This document shows, one piece after another, positions 61,804 through 64,000 of a DNA stretch of 64,000 bases. Origin of the DNA: Pseudo-nitzschia pungens (lineage: Eukaryota; Bacillariophyta; Bacillariophyceae; Bacillariales; Bacillariaceae); the NCBI GenBank assembly GCA_037355855.1, contig CM074768.1, positions 744,001 through 808,000 on the forward strand, written 5' to 3'. Each line of letters starts with the position of its first letter. Position 1 is the stretch's first letter. The position numbers were made by a program, and so were the translations under genes. The notes beneath the pieces are model-generated. The model had not been told where the DNA came from. It was given only the letters and a program-made list of their open reading frames with translations, and ran no database searches.

Positions 61804-63801
61804 CGAACGACAACAAGATGAAGTTCGGGATCCATCGTTGTTTGCGGAAAACGCAACAAGAACATGGAGAAGTACTGCGTTCTACCAATGAACTTCGAGG
61901 ATGAAGATTGATTTGTGCGCTTCGCGCTGCTAGAGTTTTGGCTGCACTGCGACCTAAGCGATAAATTTGCTGGTATTACCATGTTTGATGTCGAATGACC
62001 AAGATCTTACTAAACAAGAATCAATGATGGGGACGAATTTTCATGCTTGTTTCTGTTTGCACTACGCGTAGCTACTACAATATCACAAGAAAAAATAATA
62101 TGTGTCGTTTGGATGGATTTCAGTGAAGATTTCGATGAGCCATTGCATTGAGAATAGGGGTGTTTCTTTACTGTAAGTGCCGAGAGTTCTAGCAGTAGTA
62201 GTCACTGTATCTTCAATCAAGAAACAATATGAAAGGAAGAATGAAGCCATGAAGCATATTATAGTAGAAGTTCATCGAAGCTCAGGACTTTTTTGCTACA
62301 TGTGCACTGAAACATATTGAAAAAGAACTTGAAGTAGCTCAGGACTTTTTTGCTACATGTGCACTGAAACATATTGAAAAAGAACTTCAAGTAAAACACC
62401 ACTACCCACAGCATTCATGATGTACAACATTGGTAACCTTCTTCCTTTCTTCCTTCTGATGATACTCAGCCCTTCGGTGGTTGATCTGTAATTTCCATGT
62501 ATTGTTTGCAGGATGATGTGGTTCGTGAGTCAGAAGTAAAAATATTTCATGTGGCTGGTTTGTAAAGTGTTTCATTTTAGCACTGACACCCAGACTGGAT
62601 CACTGCTTTCATTCTTGCTTGTACTACTAGTAGCCTACGATGGTACAGCCCAAGCAAGCTCTCCATGTGAAAGCAGCAGGAATAAATCTCCATGTTTCTC
62701 ATCATAAGTCGAGACTTCATGACATTGAGTAACGCTGTGATCCAAGAATCTGAACATGAAGGAATTTGATGATGATGGAGCAGGGTTGATATGGTGAAGC
62801 ACTTATGGATTGATTGCAGCAACAAAGCAGAGAGAAGAAACGGTGAGGGTCCATGGAAGCCACATACGGTAATGGGTTCAAATCGACGATTAACAGGGCG
62901 GATGCGGTATTACTGTATTTTTTTTTTCAATAAAATTCCGGATAGGTGTTACAGGAGCTTTCGTGACAAACGGAACGTGCGGTTGATTTGACAAATAAAT
63001 CTCAAAGCATGCCACGTATTTGTTCAACAAATGGCTCACATTCATACGTACTGTACACATAAAAAATGATGATTGATCCTACGAACTGTACGGTAAGCTT
63101 AATTACAAGTTGTACGTTGTGCATAAATACATACCGTATGTATCCATAATCTTAGTTTGGGATCCGGAAGGGCCAGTGTGTAGTCGTGACAAGCTACGAG
63201 TAGGGGTACGAGTATTGTTTACGTAGTAAAGTTTAAATCTGAGTGATGCTCTACCGGTACGGGCAATTACCAGGACTCATAATGTGTCAAGCGATGTTTC
63301 ATTGGTAAATGCTGGTTGTTCTGGCGTGCTCTCGCCATCTCATGGATGTCACTCGTCTGGTTAACAAATAAGCCATGTTTCCGCAACAGGAAAAACGAGA
63401 AGCCCGGAGCTTGGGAATTAGCAATTTTCGACCGTTGTTTCATCTTAGTTAGTATCGTTGGCGTTAGGTCTCCCGACTTGCGCGCACCCCGGAAGTCAAT
63501 TGATCCGTCTCCCGTCTCAACCCAACCACGAAGTAGTAAGTTACAAAGTATTTTTTCGTATCCCATCACGCATTCTCCACGTGCGGTCTTTTTCGCATTT
63601 CGCATTTCGCAATGCCAATTACGAGTACAAGTACGAAAAAATACAAGTACGAAGTACATAAGAATTCCAGCAATTGGCAGCAGTTGCAAAAATAATCATA
63701 AAGGTAAACCTGATAGGCATTCCAGTTGCAAAGTGAACAGAACTCACGAATAGAATACGAAACAAGGTAAAATAATTGTGTGAATTACGAAAGGGAAAAG
63801 A
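61804..63801. other. intergenic region
   Basis: No gene supported. A 57-bp tandem duplication is at 62279-62392. GTACGAGTACAAGTACGAAA-type repeats lie near 63625-63655, before the last gene. Confidence 0.5.
62279..62392. repeat. 57-bp tandem duplication
   Basis: Two copies of AGCTCAGGACTTTTTTGCTA plus CATGTGCACTGAAACATATT and GAAAAAGAACTTGAAGT, differing only at the end (CTTGAAGT/CTTCAAGT). Confidence 0.93.
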
Positions 63802-64000
63802 ATGCAAGTGATTTCTGCGATCACGTCTCACGGGGCCAACAACGGCAGCAGGAAGAGGCAGCGGTCGAATCCGCACGCAGTCGCTCTGTGGTTGGTTATA
63901 GCTTTGTTGCTGGCTGCATCGTCTGTGACCGCTAGTAACGACAATGGCGAGCAAGTTTGTTCGGAAGGGTCGACGGAAGAATCGTGCCAAGCACCTCCTC
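63802..64000 (+). CDS. secreted or membrane protein, N-terminal fragment cut by window edge
   Basis: 66 complete codons from an ATG and still open at the right edge. It starts MQVISAITSHGANNG, then a basic stretch RKRQRSNPH, a hydrophobic core AVALWLVIALLLAASS and a likely cleavage after VTA. The mature part begins SNDNGEQVCSEGSTEESC, with two Cys. A signal peptide or signal anchor is clear; the family cannot be named from this fragment. Confidence 0.72.
   Translation, partial: MQVISAITSHGANNGSRKRQRSNPHAVALWLVIALLLAASSVTASNDNGEQVCSEGSTEESCQAPP

Noticed and set aside
1..64000. tRNA or rRNA genes
   Set aside because: Reading both strands I found no cloverleaf with conserved T-loop GTTCRA and no rRNA-like segment; a covariance-model scan would settle it.

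Overview
The window looks like nuclear DNA of a diatom, probably a pennate species with a repeat-rich genome. Short spliceosomal introns (about 90-330 bp, donors GTAAGT/GTGAGT/GTACGT) interrupt several genes. The proteins include families typical of diatoms: a DUF6824 protein, an LNR-plus-LRR membrane protein, degenerate DUF4116 repeats, and N-termini resembling diatom bipartite plastid presequences. The species assignment is inference. I saw no rRNA, tRNA or CRISPR array, and no prokaryotic operon structure.

Layout. 1-1784 is repeat-rich, non-coding DNA. 1785-2820 (-) is a spliced four-pass membrane protein. 3131-5825 holds nested tandem repeats. 6072-8533 (+) is a spliced DUF6824 protein with five nearly identical 52-residue repeats. 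8738-11447 is a large inverted repeat that looks like a non-autonomous foldback transposon. 12236-13774 (-) is a signal-peptide, single-pass protein. 16045-17373 (-) is a METTL21-type methyltransferase, divergent from 18254-21985 (+), a 1243-residue protein ending in a medium-chain dehydrogenase/reductase domain. 22699-26704 is mobile and repetitive: a decayed retroelement tail, a second foldback-like element and a 71-bp tandem repeat. 26990-27868 (-) holds weakly supported exons. 29003-31333 (+) is a single-pass acidic protein and 31993-34884 (-) is membralin. 36340-37250 (-) is a broken DUF4116 repeat gene. 40252-45144 (+) is a 13-exon polytopic LNR/LRR protein. 46476-48845 (-) is a glycosyltransferase-like type II protein, divergent from 51262-52968 (+), a TraB-family protein. 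54397-55672 (+) is a second four-pass protein resembling the first one. 56190-59209 (-) is a six-exon protein with two SET domains, divergent from 60751-61803 (+), an Mpv17/PMP22 protein. 63802 to the right edge is the start of a secreted or membrane protein.

Exon joins were worked out by hand from splice consensus, reading-phase agreement and restored family motifs. The best supported are the DUF6824 gene, both four-pass proteins, the LRR gene and the SET gene. The genes look like independent housekeeping, surface and organelle genes. I see no pathway cluster, and many encode membrane proteins. I found no clearly undescribed multi-gene system. The most interesting material is the exon-by-exon growth of the LRR gene, the homogenised repeats in the DUF6824 gene, the tandem SET architecture, and two long-arm inverted-repeat elements that share hairpin modules with the left end of the window.
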